Position numbers and translations under genes: made by a program | NCBI GenBank assembly: GCA_006352455.1 | Contig: VANL01000075.1 | Span: 1 to 64,000, forward strand | Source: Brachionus sp. 'Tiscar' | Taxonomy: Eukaryota > Rotifera > Eurotatoria > Ploima > Brachionidae | Length of the DNA: 64,000 nt | Direction: 5' to 3' | Part shown: in pieces, positions 22,819 to 34,848 of the stretch | Position numbering within the stretch: position 1 is the stretch's first letter | Layout: each line of letters begins with the position of its first letter | The notes under the pieces: model-generated | What the model saw: only the letters and a program-made list of their open reading frames with translations | Databases searched by the model: none | What the model was told of the DNA's origin: nothing

Positions 22819-23752
22819 ATGAAGACTTTAATTTTGTGTCTATCAGTTTTAGCTGTAGCATTTAATCCTTCAAACGCCTTTTTATCAGGCATAATCGATA
22901 GTGTTTCTGGCTCTTTGAACAACGCCATTGATTCCATTACAAACACAATCAATACTGTTGTGCTTGCTGGTGAATTTTTATGGGACAATGCTCTTCAACC
23001 ATCTCTTCAAGTTTTGCAAGAAAGTATTGTCTATTTACACCTGCTTGAATTAAATATTTTTTACATTATTTTTTATAAGATGGAGCTAATTTAATTGACA
23101 ATTATTTTGGAAATATCCTAAATGGTATTGGTAAAAGAAGCATTGATTCAACTTATGTCAAATCACAAAAAGAATTAATTTCCAACATCTATTCAGTATT
23201 TATTTTAAAACTTAAGAAGCAAACATTATGTGCAAATTGATTGAATTTATCTTTTAGACACAAGTTGGCAATTTTGTTTCTAAACTCAAGGAATTGTTTG
23301 TCAAATTTTTGAAAAATGCCAAAAATGTTCTTGTATCCTCTTTACCAGTAAGACAGCTTTGCATTTTGTACTTATTAAGTTATCATAAATAAATAATTTA
23401 GGCTATTATTTCTGGCGAAACCACAGTCAGACAAGTATTAGGAGATTTGATCAAACAAGCTAAAACCAAAATTGTCCAATTGGTACAACAAGCCATTTCA
23501 ACTTTATCATCTTCAGTAAATGAAACAAAAAAAAAAAAATTTAAAATACAAGCTAAATTAATTATTTATTTTTTTAAAGTCAAGATCATTCGGATTAGAA
23601 AATCTTTCAAGTGAACTTGCAAATGTAAACTTAAAAAAAAAATTTTTTCTAGATTTTTCTTAAATTAAATTTTAATTTTTAAGATTATCAGCCAAATGGG
23701 AGATTTGTTGTTGAATCAATTCAATCAAGCTATTTCATCATTGTTGGGATAA
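22819..23752 (+). CDS. Small secreted, cysteine-poor helical protein of unknown function
   Basis: Reconstructed as six exons: 22819-23023, 23080-23195, 23258-23347, 23402-23515, 23580-23624 and 23684-23752, giving 212 residues. Every intron is 54-64 bases with GT..AG ends, and all phases close. The product starts with a clear signal peptide (MKTLILCLSVLAVAFNPSNA). The mature part has no cysteine in the reconstructed exons and is a series of amphipathic helices rich in I, L, V, N, S and Q. A dibasic KR follows GIG (about residue 89-91) and could be a proprotein cleavage site. I do not recognise the family; lipid-binding or structural secreted proteins with such helices are possible. The in-frame upstream ATG at 22705 is unlikely because only the internal ATG gives a signal peptide. 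AATAAA at 23796-23801 lies just before the stop of the convergent AGXT2 gene. Confidence 0.75.
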
Positions 23753-23795
23753 AATTTAAAAAAATTAAACAACACATTTTTTTTATTCACAAAAT

Positions 23796-23801
23796 AATAA
23801 A
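23796..23801 (+). promoter_or_regulatory. Polyadenylation signal of the secreted-protein gene
   Basis: AATAAA 44 bp after the stop codon of the plus-strand gene and 14 bp from the stop codon of AGXT2 on the other strand. Confidence 0.55.
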
Positions 23802-23814
23802 TTAACAAAAAAAT

Positions 23815-25482
23815 TTATTGCCTATTTTTACTTTCTTTATGCAAAGACTCTCTCAGGGCATAAACTCCAAAATCAACATCTTGTTTGGTAATGCACATTG
23901 GTGGCTTTATTCTAAACACATTGCCGTATAGGCCGCCTCTTCCAAAAAGAACACCCATGTCTTTAGTATTCTCAAATATTGACAATACACTTTCAATATT
24001 AAGCGGTTTTTTAGTTTTCTTTTTTAAAATAAAAAAAATTTTTTAAATAAATATTTTAAAATAAAAAAAAAAAATTTTACTTTATCCTCAACTAATTCAA
24101 GACCGATCATCAATCCTTTACCTCTGACATCACCTACTATTTCAAATTCATCTCTCAATTTTTCCAATTCTTTCAAAAAATAGCTGCCAACATTTTGGCA
24201 GTTTTGTTGTAAATTTTCTTCATCAATTACATCTAAAACAGCACTGCCAACCGCACAAGCCATCGGATTTCCACCATAAGTATTAAAATGAGCAGCTTGA
24301 CCAAGTGAATCAGCAATTTCTTTAGTTGTGACAACAGCTGCCATAGGAAAACCATTTCCAATACCCTTAGCTAAAGTAACCATATCTGGCAAAATGTCGT
24401 GATTTTCAAATCCCCAGTATTTGGATCCAGTTCGGCCAAAACCAGTCTGAACCTCATCTGATATAACCAATCCACCAGCATTTTGAACAACTTGAGCTGC
24501 TTGTTTAAGAAAATTTTTCGGAAATTGCACTGCACCTCCTACACCTTGTATAGACTCAGCAATTAGAGCTGCCACTTTGCCGCCTTTGGGTGCACAATGC
24601 AGAAGAATATCTTGCACTTGATAAGAATAATTATCTCCAGCTTTACATTCGTCCGGACCGCAATCACAGTCTCTTAGTGCTTGGACCGGAGAATCTCGGC
24701 AATTTTTACCTCCCCACGGCCCTCTGTAAATGTCTAAAAATTTAATATTTTAATTAAGATGAATAAAATTTTTAAAACAAAATATTTATTTTTTATTAAC
24801 CTGGATTCATTATAGTTTGAACGCCAAAAGCAGTGGGAACATTGTATTTCCACGTATTGAGATTTGTTATACCCATTGTATAAGGAGACATGCCATGATA
24901 GGCATTTCTCAATGAGATAATATCAAATCTGGATGTGTAAAGCCTTGATAAATACAAAGCCAAATCGTTTGCTTCCGAACCACTGTTTGCATACAAAACA
25001 GTATTAAATTTTGATGGAAATTTTCCTAACAATTTTTGAGTATATTCATGAATTCCCGGATACAAATAAATAGAAGTCGTATGCCAAAGTTTTTTTATTT
25101 GATCTTCCAGTGCAGCATTAACCTTAGGATGACAGTGACCCACTGAAACGGTAACAATTCCGGCAAATAAATCAAGATATCGTTTTCCGTTAGTGTCCCA
25201 AAGCCACTGTTTATGTCCTTGATGAATCAGTAAATTTTGTCTATAATAAGCTGGAGATCCTTTGGTCAAATTTTCGCGTTTCGTTTTTGAAACATCTTCG
25301 TATTTTGGACCCTATAAAATGATAAAAAGCTAAGGATACAAGTTTTAAAATATCCAACTAAGAAAAACGATTACTTCATATTTATTTGGAACAAAATCAC
25401 AGTCCGGCATCGATAGACTGGAAGAAAACCGTGAAATAAACAAAGTTGTATTTAATTTTAATTTGAACTGAATTTTAAGCAT
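23815..25482 (-). CDS. AGXT2: Alanine-glyoxylate aminotransferase 2, mitochondrial
   Basis: Class III PLP-dependent aminotransferase of 491 residues, close to the usual length of about 514. Minus-strand exons in order are 25482-25375, 25311-24801, 24733-24081 and 24018-23815; introns are 63, 67 and 62 bases. The family transfers an amino group from alanine (or dimethylarginine, beta-aminoisobutyrate) to glyoxylate or pyruvate in mitochondria. Exon 1 encodes a basic, hydroxylated leader (MLKIQFKLKL...) fitting a mitochondrial targeting peptide, then the MPDCDF segment. Conserved blocks include FAGIVTVSVGHCHPKV, NSGSEANDLA (phosphate binding), RNAYHG, NPDIYRGPWGG (split across an exon junction), ISDEVQTGFGRTG (the aspartate that contacts the PLP ring nitrogen), TLAKGIGNG with the Schiff-base lysine at about residue 328, and TYGGNPMACAVG. 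The C-terminal exon retains GRGGLYGNVFRIKPP. The 3' end is convergent with the secreted-protein gene. No defect was seen, so the gene is probably functional. Confidence 0.96.
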
Positions 25483-26339
25483 TTTTTTTTTGGATTTTCA
25501 AGATAAAAATCTAGATGAAGAAATTTTTGTTTTTTACTTTAAAAATGAACACTAAAATGAATAAAATTTAACTTCAATTATCAAAACTAAAACACACCCT
25601 TTTAAGAATTTAAAAAAATAACATAAGACTAAAAAAAATTTTCAAAATAGCAAATTTATATTAAATCACAGTTTAAAATTATATTGGATAATTGTCAGAT
25701 TCCTAATTGGAAATCTTTGACTAGATAAACTAAAACAGAATTAATAACTTTAAAAAAAATTTTTGATTTTCTATAGATAGCTAAGAAAAAAACTTGAATT
25801 TTTTTTAGTTTTGATAAACACGGGACGGGGTGTTGATTTTAGCATATGTTTAGTTTTAAGATTATTTTTTGTCAAAAAATATTCAAAATTTGTTTAAATA
25901 TATTTTTAGTGTTGTTCGCAATGTCTCGCAGCTTCAGCTGTATGTGCATTTATTAAAGACTTGATTTTAGTCAGCCTATTCAATTACATGGAAAACATCT
26001 TCAGCCAGGCTAGAGGGGTCAGCCATAAAATTTGTCATTTTTTACTTGTTTTTTGGACATTTCGACCATTACCTCCAATTTTGATGTGATTTTGTCATCT
26101 TCGACTATTTCTAATTCGACATGATACAGTATTTGTATTTGGGCGCCTTTTGGAAGACTGAAAAAGCCAGGCCGATTCTCGGCTTTTTTTTTATTTTAAT
26201 TTAAATACGAAAAAAATCATTTTTCTCGTGTGAGAAAACAGAAAATTAAATAAAACATGAATAATCTTTAAAATGATTATTAATTTATAAAAAAAAAATA
26301 AAAACTTTGAACCCAGGCTTACATCTATATGAGTTTTTC
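25483..26339. other. AGXT2 upstream region
   Basis: Contains the AGXT2 promoter and 5' flank. A GC-richer patch at about 25905-26170 shows no coherent open frame or known repeat that I recognise. Confidence 0.45.
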
Positions 26340-27060
26340 ATTGTAGAAATCAAATTGTTACAGATTTCAGTTGAAATTTTCAATCATTCTTAATGAAGCA
26401 ATTGCTTTAAATGGTCCACTGAAGTTATCCTATAATTGAGCAATTTCTGGTCAACAATTCATAAATTTTCAATTGGATTGAGATCAGGTGATCTTGGAAA
26501 CCATGAAAGAAATGTAAAATCATGCTCTCTAAACCAATTTTTACCGAATTGGCAGGATGTGTAGATGCGCCGTCCTGTTGAAAAATCCACTTTTGATCAG
26601 CATCGATTTAAAGCTGTGCCGATGGGATTAGGTTCATGTGAACAAATTGATTTATTCTCCCGGTGTAAATGGAGTAACAGTCCAGTCCTTCGTAAGACAT
26701 GCATCCCCATATTCATATGATATTTTTATTTATTATTTATTTGTTTATCTGTATCGAGCTAATGCTCCTTCAGAATAAAAAAAATAAAAAAAATTAAAAA
26801 AATTAAGAACGATATGCTTAAATAACTAGAGTTAAGACATGTTTAAACATTTGATAGTTCAGGAAAAAAAGAGGAAATTGCTAGATAGCAATTACACAAT
26901 GGAGTTGGGTATTCGATATATCTTGATTCGATATTTTTCTTGATTGATATGATATTTTTCATTTTTGAATCTTTTGACAACGACTCTAGATTTCCTAGGA
27001 TTTCAAAGTTCGACTCGTCGCTTAAAATAATTTTGCCGTTTTGTTCTACCGCTGAAAATT
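26340..27060 (-). pseudogene. Dead Tc1/mariner-type transposase, interrupted by a SINE-like insertion
   Basis: Read on the minus strand, 27050-26960 encodes KIILSDESNFEILG, the block holding the first catalytic aspartate. After the insertion at 26728-26946, the frame resumes with IWGCMSYEGL, then WIFQQDGASTHPA (second aspartate, about 26560-26600). After a frameshift it continues as WFPRSPDLNPIENL (catalytic glutamate, about 26475-26520). Allowing for the frameshift, 34 residues separate the second D from the E, which is the DD34E signature of Tc1-like elements. A stop codon follows ENL. This is a cut-and-paste DNA transposase relic with multiple stops. Terminal inverted repeats were not identified. 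Confidence 0.88.
26728..26946 (-). mobile_element. SINE-like element (family C, copy 3) inside the Tc1 transposase
   Basis: A 219-bp insertion flanked by a perfect 13-bp duplication, ATATGATATTTTT, at 26715-26727 and 26947-26959. On the minus strand it contains CGAATACCCAACTCCATTGT and ends in TTCTGAAGGAGC, AGCTCGATACAG and an AAACAAATAAATAATAAAT tail. It matches the copies at 8714-9009 and 103-152. The duplication length and the A-rich tail are those expected of LINE-driven target-primed insertion. It has no coding capacity. Confidence 0.85.
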
Positions 27061-28708
27061 AGAAGCGGCTTTTTTTTTTAAATTTTTTTCTTCACAAGAT
27101 AGTTATATATTATTGAAGTTAATTAATAAAGAGACTTTTATTTTTAAGCATAAGTGTTATAATTGATTCATAAAGAAAAAAATCAGCTTTAATTAGATAC
27201 CTAATTCAAGCACATGATAATTTTATTTGTAGAAAATAATTTTTTTATATCTTACAGTCTGAGTCTCTCTAACAGTGCTCAATCTCACTTCCTGATAGAT
27301 TTCATGAACAATTCAATTGAAATAAAATCTAAGCTTAATTACATTGACCATATCATTTATCGGATTAATTATATATATGCAAAAAAGATGCAACAAAGTA
27401 TGAATTTTTGAATAAATAAATTAATTTTATTTTATTTTAAAGTTAATTTTAATTTATTAAAAATGAATAAATATTGAATTCATTAAATTTTGAATTTCTA
27501 AAAACCGTGTATAACTCTTTTAGCAATGACTCCGATCTGACACTAAGGTTACTGCATTGAGTTGATCATCTACACCACAATTATTACCTATTCTAAACTG
27601 ATCGCTCTTTTTTTAAATCAAAAAGGCATGAGCAACTATTGTGAAATTAAAATACAAATCAAACAAAAATTTAAGCTTTTTTGATAAATTAAAATTTACT
27701 AAAATAAAAAATGATTAATTTTTTTTTTAGACATCTACTATTAAATTCTTAATATAAAAAATAAACATAATTTTTAAATTTATTTTATTCCGAGAAATTA
27801 CAACAATAGTTTACATCTAGTTTAGCACAAAAAACAAATACAATATGACAATTTATTCAATGACAGTTTCATCTTAAATAAAAAAAAAAATTAATTAATT
27901 AAATTTTATAATTTACACTATATTTAAAAATTATTTCGATGAATTTTTATTTTCTCGACGAAAATAGATAAAAAATTAATAAAAATCACCACTTAGTCCC
28001 ATCATTTGATCTATTTGAGTATGGTCTAATTTTAGAATATATAGAAAAAAAAACATATTTTTGAATGCAATTCAGCATTTGAAGTTTAAATAATTTTTAG
28101 TTAGACAAAATTTTAGTGTATTTATTTTTATTTTATTTTTTTTCTTTTTGAGCCGAAATTAAAACTTAAAATATTTTTATTAATTTATTTAAAAATTACA
28201 ATGACTTTTCAGAAATTTTAACATACAAGAAATAATAATTTTCTTTTTTTTTTTATGTAAATAAAAATATTCATTATTAAATTGATAATAATTAATCTTG
28301 TTGTTCATCAAAATGGCATTCAACATATCCAATAAAATCATAATTATACATATGTATATTTAAATCTATCTTACTAGCTTTCTTAAGAACAAAAACAAAT
28401 GCCGCAAAAATAATGAGACGATCAAATAAATTACAAATAATTTTCTTTTTAGAAGAAGAGTTTTTTAGCTGTTTTTTTTTGTTAAATCAATGTGCTAAAT
28501 TTTGAATAATAATTGGCCTGCTTTATACAAGTTTAAGTGCGGTAATGACAAAGGCGCAAATTTCAAAATCAATAAAACAATAACAAAAATATATTGTTGT
28601 CTTTATTCGTTCTGAAATTTACGATTAATTTCGTAATTTTAATTTTAATTTAAAATGCCAGCTAAATAAACGAACATGTGATAAAAATAGTTTAAAAAAA
28701 ATAAATGA
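27061..28708. other. AT-rich spacer downstream of PP4R3
   Basis: No gene recognised. The segment at about 27634-27850 shares terminal-type sequence (CTATTGTGAAATT, TTTTTTGATAAATTAAAATTTA) with MITE family B and may be a decayed copy. The rest is A/T-rich and presumably includes the PP4R3 3' UTR, which ends somewhere below 28709. Confidence 0.45.
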
Positions 28709-31700
28709 TTAACTGTTGCTTAGTCTGGCTCTTTTGTGCGCAGGCTGTTCGGCAATTATGGGCGAAAGCGGCGCCTGTGTAGTCTCATCTTGATCGTTTT
28801 CGTCCTCTCTCGATACATTTATTGTTCCATTTACATTGTTTATATTCGGAAATTTGCCATTATTCTCATTTGTCTCATTCTCGGTTGTATCCGCCTCTTC
28901 CGAGCCAACTTCACCGACCTCACTATTTACACTTTTGTCATCGGCATCGGTGTCTTTGGGCGAATCGACCACCTCGTTCTCCTTGTTCTCCTCTTTTTTC
29001 GATGTGTCGACCAAAAATTTGTCTTCGTCATTTGCTTTGTTCAAAATGGAGTTGGTGTCAGTGGCGAGACGTTTGGCCTGCGGTTCGTGATACTCGCCAG
29101 CGCCGCTCATGTCCTCGTCTTCAGAGTCGTCTTCATAGTCGACTAGAGCATGTTTGCGTTGACTGTTTGGCGACGTTACACCCTCAATTCTAACCTCGCT
29201 TTCCACAATTGCCTTTACCGACGTCGAGGTTATTTTGATGCTAATCGATTTGGTTGCTGTCGATTTTCGGCCGATTGGCGAGTTGGGCGACGATGGCGGA
29301 GATATGCTCTTTGCCGGCGAGAATAGCGTGTCTTCGTTCTCGTCCAAATTAATGCTCTTTGACTTTTTCATTTCTAAATAGGATTCGAAATTGTTCTCAC
29401 TCGGCTCATCGTTCGAGTTCGACGATGACGACGAGTTTATTTGAGGATTTAAGCTTTCGTTTTTGTTCTCTTTTAGTTCGTCGTCGTCGTCCTCGATCCA
29501 TGCGTCTTCGTCCTTGTCAAATTCGAGACGATCATGATACCGATCGAACCTTGTCCGCGATATGCACGGCGTAGAATCGCTGCTGTTCAAACGTGTCCTC
29601 GATAGATCGTTTAATTTCTCCTTGTGCTGTTCGTATCTTGTTTTCAGATCGCGGAATGTTTTCACATATGTGATCGATTCGAGTCTATCATTGAAAGTTT
29701 CGACCACGTAGACCATTAGAGATTTGATGTCATCGGCGCGTATAAAATCGAAGAGCTCGATTATGGCCGAGTTTAGAATGTTGTAGCGCGATGCGCTCGA
29801 GCATAGCGCATCAACTACCGGCTCGAGCAAGTTCTGTTTTATTATGTATCTGTTGTAAATGTCTTCTTTGAGGCCGATTGTTTTGCGTAAGAATTTAAGC
29901 GCTGTTAGCGCTACGAATTGGTGCTTTGATTTAAGCAGCACTAAAATTCGCTTGAGCAAATCTTTGTGTAGTATGTAGTTTTTTATGTGAAATGTGTGAT
30001 GTTCGACACAAAATGTCAAAAAGTCGATGATCAAGTTTTCCAGTTGTGCTATGCGAAAATCATCTTTTTGAAAATTTTTTAAAATTATTTTTTTTTCTTT
30101 AAATAAAAAAATAAAATAACTCACCTCTGTGTATCCTTAAATGGCTTGTGTTCACTATTAATGGATTTATTATGATTGTCATGCTCTTGCGATAAAAATA
30201 GGACAAAAATTCTGACTTTTCCGCTTTCTAAATAAAAATTATTTAGATAAATTTTTTAAAAATTTTATCCTAACAAAAAACAAAAGATAATTTTGAAAAA
30301 ATTTAGTAAAATTTAAATCAAGAATTTCTTCAATAAAAATTTCAAGTTTATCAGCTTTTAATAATCTAAATATTATCTGAAATAAATTGATAAAATTAGT
30401 TACTTTTAAATTTTAAAATTAAAAGTAAATTTTGAAAGACTCTAGCCAACTTAGGTGTCTACAGTTTCACAGTGCAATAGAATGATCTAAAGCGTTTAGC
30501 AAGTCGCTAGTATTTAACACTACAGTTATCGAACAAAAAATGATTGAAGAAATTATGATTTAAAACTTATTAATTATTTTTGTTATATTTTACTTTATTA
30601 ATTGTTTAGACTAGAAGTGGACACTTATTAATCAAGTCATTATTATTTAACTTCTTCGTTAATTATTTTGTGCTATAACTGCGAACCATCAGATCCTAAT
30701 AGACCAGTTAAATAAAAAAATATAAATTATAGGTTTATTAGACTTATATTCAATTGCTTGCTTCATAAAATCAAAATTTAATGATCATGGTCAAAAAATA
30801 TTTTTTTTTTTTTAAAGGTTTTTTTTAGTTAACACTCAAACACCGGATGAGTTTTTTCAGAGCTTTAAACTATATCTCTTATTTTTATTTGGTTATATAA
30901 ATATAATCATTTTTTAAAACTTTTTTTGCAATTTGATATCTAAAATAAAAAATATTAAAATTATTTTATTTTTATTGCAAAATATGCTTATTTTCATGGA
31001 ATAAAAATCAAAAAGAAAAGTTAACACAAATGGTCCAAAAAACCCCTCCGGGTTTTGAGTGTTAAAAATTAAGTGCATAGACATATTTTCATGTGTAGCA
31101 AAACACGTTAACTCATAGTCATAGTCAGAAATTTTCAGAAATACAAAATTAAGTTCAACATTGAATGTTTATAAAAAGAAAATATGCTACTGCTATAAAT
31201 TTTTAGCTTTAAAAATATTTAAAAGCTTATTTTTACTGAAAATTCTTGAGCATGATAATTTCAATTTGCCAAGGGTTTAATCATTTCAATTAAAAATACA
31301 AGCTTTTCTATAATTTTTTTTCAGATTTTAAAATTTATTGAACAGTGTTCAATTTGCAAGAAAAGTTTTAGTTCAATACTGCAAATATAGTTTTATTTTG
31401 TATAAAATTCAAAAATAAAAGTTTTTAACACATGTACAAATATATATAATGTGAAGCTTAAATAAATTTGTCTTTGCTTAAAATTTAAACATCCTTATAC
31501 AAGAACTGAGAAATTTCTTATTAAAACACGATAAAATATATATAGCAATTGTTTGAATTAAAAAATATTTTTTAACCCTCGGATAGAATTAAGTTAATGA
31601 AACGAAATTTACTTATCTTTTAATTTTATTTTATTAAACTTTAAAACTGTCCTTTAAAAATAGGACAAGAGGCCTAGGTAAACGTTTGGTATTGTTTGTG

Positions 31701-34368
31701 GAAAAATTGGAATAAGATGAATAATAGAGTATTACATTTTTACACTAAGAGATATACATAACTTTGACACGTTAATTAGATTAAAACATCAAGATAAATA
31801 ACTTGATAAGTTATTGATTTTAAGAATTGCATATCATAGTAGCAGGTACAATGTAATAAAAAAAAACTCAAAAAATTCTACTAATTTTTTACTATGTGTT
31901 AAAATTGATTCTGTTAATTGGTATTGTGAATTCCTATAACAAAAGGAACTAAAATTTTTCGTTTTTTGATAAATCAAAATTTACCTAGAATAATTTTTCT
32001 GATGTAAATAAAAGACAAAAAATAATACATCAATAAGATTTAAATTGATTATTGATTTTGTTTACTTAAAAAAAGAAAATTAAGTTTTTATTTTAGACAA
32101 AAAAGATGCAACAATAGTTTGTTGCACTTGGTTGCAGTATTTTTAAAAATGAATTTTATTTTGGAAAATTTTAATTTATCAAAAGTTTGTTTGAACATTT
32201 TTGTTAATTAGACCATTTGGTATTTACAAGACTAATTTTCAACACATATAAATTAATTTTTTTTTGTTTTGATCCTCACTTAACCAAAACTTTATATTTT
32301 CAACTTGAATTATAAATTAAAAAGATTCAATTTTTAATTAGAAATAGATGATAAAAATTTGTGTTAAAATAAAATAAATAAAATTAAATCGAAATGTCTT
32401 TTATTAAATTATCTAGAAAACTAAACTTACATTTACTGCCGAGAGCATATTTTCCGGATCAATTAGCAATTTTAAAATGTTTAAAATTTGCAGTGCACCG
32501 CTCAGTTCAGGATCAGGGTCGTTAATCATTTGTCTGATAACATAATTGATGAGAATTGGTTCGAAAACATCGTCTGTATTAAGGACGTCGTGAAAAGTGA
32601 TATGATCTCGTGGTTGACCAGGACTGTCCGATATGCTGTTTGTTTCAGTTCGATCAGACTTGTTTAGACTTGAGTTTAAATTGTTTATAGATGATTTGGC
32701 TTCAATCTCGTTGAGTATATATTCCCGGACCATAGTCGGACTAACTTCGACCAGATGACACAAAATGTCAATGGCTATTGGACTAAGCTCGTCGTCTTTG
32801 AGATCTAAAATGTTTTCGATAACGTCCAGGATGCCATGTTCATACAGTGACTTAAAAATTTCAAATTTCATTACTATGCGCAAATGGTTGTTTGAACGCA
32901 AAACTCACTCTAAAAAATGGCTCCCTGGTTTGCTGTAATCCGTGCAAAAAACTTGAATATTCTCTTAGAAATAAGAGTATGTCTCTTCGCTTGTTAGTGT
33001 CAATATTAGGTTTTTTTATCTCTTCAAAAAGCTCATTCAAAAATCTCTCATCTTCCTTTAAATTGGGGAAAAAAAGTTTATCTAGAACTGAATGTTTTGA
33101 TAAAATTTTCAATAATTCTTAAGAATACAACTCCAACTAAGTCATGTTTGTTCTAAATTCTATGAGTGTGATTATTTTCAAAATTTTATTTTTTATTTAT
33201 TTTAAACTTTAAAAAGAATTAAAAAATTTGTTTTTTTTTTCTTTTTTGCTAATTAAAGCACTTATAATTGTCCTATTGATGTATCATTTTATTTTTTTAG
33301 CCTTATTTTCAATTAAAAAAATAAAATTTTTTTTTTTTTCTATTTTTATCAAAATTAAAACTAAAAAAAGTATTCGTATAAAATTTCTTGATATTATTAT
33401 CTCACCTGAATTAAATTGCTTATTTCAACTTTATTTAGAAAAACGAACGATGACAGACTAGTTAAAGAATTTTCTTCAAAAACACTTGGTGCTGGCAATA
33501 TTACGTCTTGTATGTACTGTACTTTGTAAGTTTGATGTATTTTATTTACTAAATCAACATTTCGAAAAGGTATTATTTCTTTAAAATTTGATTTTGTCGA
33601 TATGTATTCTCTGTGTTTTGTGTATCCAGTCTCTTTTTTATTCGGATCATATTCTAAACATCCGATAACGTCCAATATTAATTCATCGGACAACAGTATG
33701 TCTAGAAGAGAGGATTTATTCAAATAGAAAAGACTACGAAATATGTCGAACAGATAGTTGAGGCCTTCTGTGTTCTCAAGATCTTCGCAAATGTGAAATA
33801 GTTCGATTAGTTTTTTGATATAGGTGTTTGTTTCCAGAATGGTCGATAGACGTTCTTTGTATATTTTGGACTTTCGGGAAAGTTCGATAATGAAAAAATC
33901 GCGTATTTCTCTTAATTTGCTTAGCTCACAAGGCGGCAAATCGCTGTTTGGCGAAGTGTTTATGTCGCTGTCTAGTTGATCTTCGTCAGATTCGTCCAAA
34001 TTGTCGCTAGAACCAGCGACTGTGCGCGACGATGTGGTGTCTAAAGACGAGTCTTCGCCAAGCACCTCACATATCTTCTCCCAAATCTCGTCACAACCAG
34101 CCTTTTCCTGAAAGCTAAGCGCCAAGTCACGCCGGTTGGTGTCCGACCAAACAATTAGTGTGTCCTGTTGGCGCTGATAGACTATGGATAACAATATTCT
34201 CGCCTCTAGCAGTACAGACGAGTCTGATTCGGATTTTACAATGAGAGACACTGACCGCTGTTTGTCGTTGTATATCCAAGACACATGCCCCGTGCCGCGG
34301 TCTACCCATTGCCGTGCGTCATTCAACACATAGTGCTTCACTCGTCGTCTTGTGTCTACAGTTGCCAT
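28709..34368 (-). CDS. PPP4R3: Serine/threonine protein phosphatase 4 regulatory subunit 3 (SMEK / Falafel)
   Basis: Reconstructed on the minus strand as five exons: 34368-33406, 33055-32909, 32850-32431, 30227-30125 and 30063-28709, giving 995 residues. PP4R3 targets the PP4 catalytic subunit to substrates in DNA repair, neuroblast division and metabolism. The N-terminal EVH1/RanBD-like PH fold (about 1-105; KHYVLNDARQWVDRGTGHVS) binds short proline-containing motifs. It is followed by the SMK-1 domain (about 160-360; KIHQTYKVQYIQDVILPAPS). Helical repeats (about 360-700) include DPDPELSGALQILNILKLLI and CVEHHTFHIKNYI. The C-terminus (about 720-995) is an acidic, serine-rich tail with a basic KRARL near its end. 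Exon junctions were placed so that the protein stays aligned with the family: NLIQ joins EDERFL, PFFR joins SLYEHG, SAVN joins KAEKSEF, IHR joins DDFRIAQ. Introns are 61 and 58 bases, plus a 350-base intron and a 2203-base intron carrying a MITE. Confidence 0.95.
31920..32195. mobile_element. MITE family B, copy 2 (inside a PP4R3 intron)
   Basis: Begins GGTATTGTGAATTCC and carries the family motifs TTTTTTGATAAATCAAAATT and GCAACAATAGTTTGTTGCAC. It lies within the 2.2-kb PP4R3 intron 30228-32430. The core 32003-32098 matches the reverse complement of 9130-9225, while the arms run in the same direction as in copy 1. The right terminus appears truncated. Similar short sequences, CTGTTAATT and TTGTTAATT, flank it and may be target remnants. 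Confidence 0.65.
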
Positions 34369-34479
34369 TTAGTGCTTATTCAATTTAGGCAATTGATCAA
34401 TATATCATTTAATTCTGTAAAATAGAGTTACAAGTACTTGGTGAATTTTATGAAATTTATTTTATCAAGAAAAATTTTA

Positions 34480-34482
<3 letters not shown>

Positions 34483-34511
<29 letters not shown>
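34483..34511 (+). repeat. (AT)n microsatellite
   Basis: About fourteen uninterrupted AT dinucleotides, self-complementary, roughly 115 bp upstream of the PP4R3 start codon. Confidence 0.9.
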
Positions 34512-34515
<4 letters not shown>

Positions 34516-34826
34516 AAAGTAATTGAAAATGAACTAGAATTTCTTAATATATTCGTATGTGATCACTAGTGGCATAATAATCGTACTATTCAGGCAATTT
34601 TTTACATGAATACTTTATAGTTTTTTTTTTTTTCTAGTTCGAAAAATAAAGATCATTGATGCAAAACGGTGTAATTTAAATATTTTGTATATGCAAATAA
34701 TGGACGATGATTTGTCGAGTCAAGTATAATCGGACTAATTTAGTGTCGTATGTCCATTTGTGTAACTGTCATTCATAAAATTAATTCTATATAATTCACA
34801 AGCTCACACTAAAATATTTGTAAGCC

Positions 34827-34848
34827 TATATATATATATATATATATA
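34827..34848 (+). repeat. (TA)n microsatellite
   Basis: About eleven uninterrupted TA units, the second such tract in the PP4R3 upstream region. Confidence 0.9.

Noticed and set aside
28736..29193. Plus-strand ORFs opposite the PP4R3 acidic tail
   Set aside because: Antisense shadows of the GC-richer serine/acidic coding region, with no independent motif.
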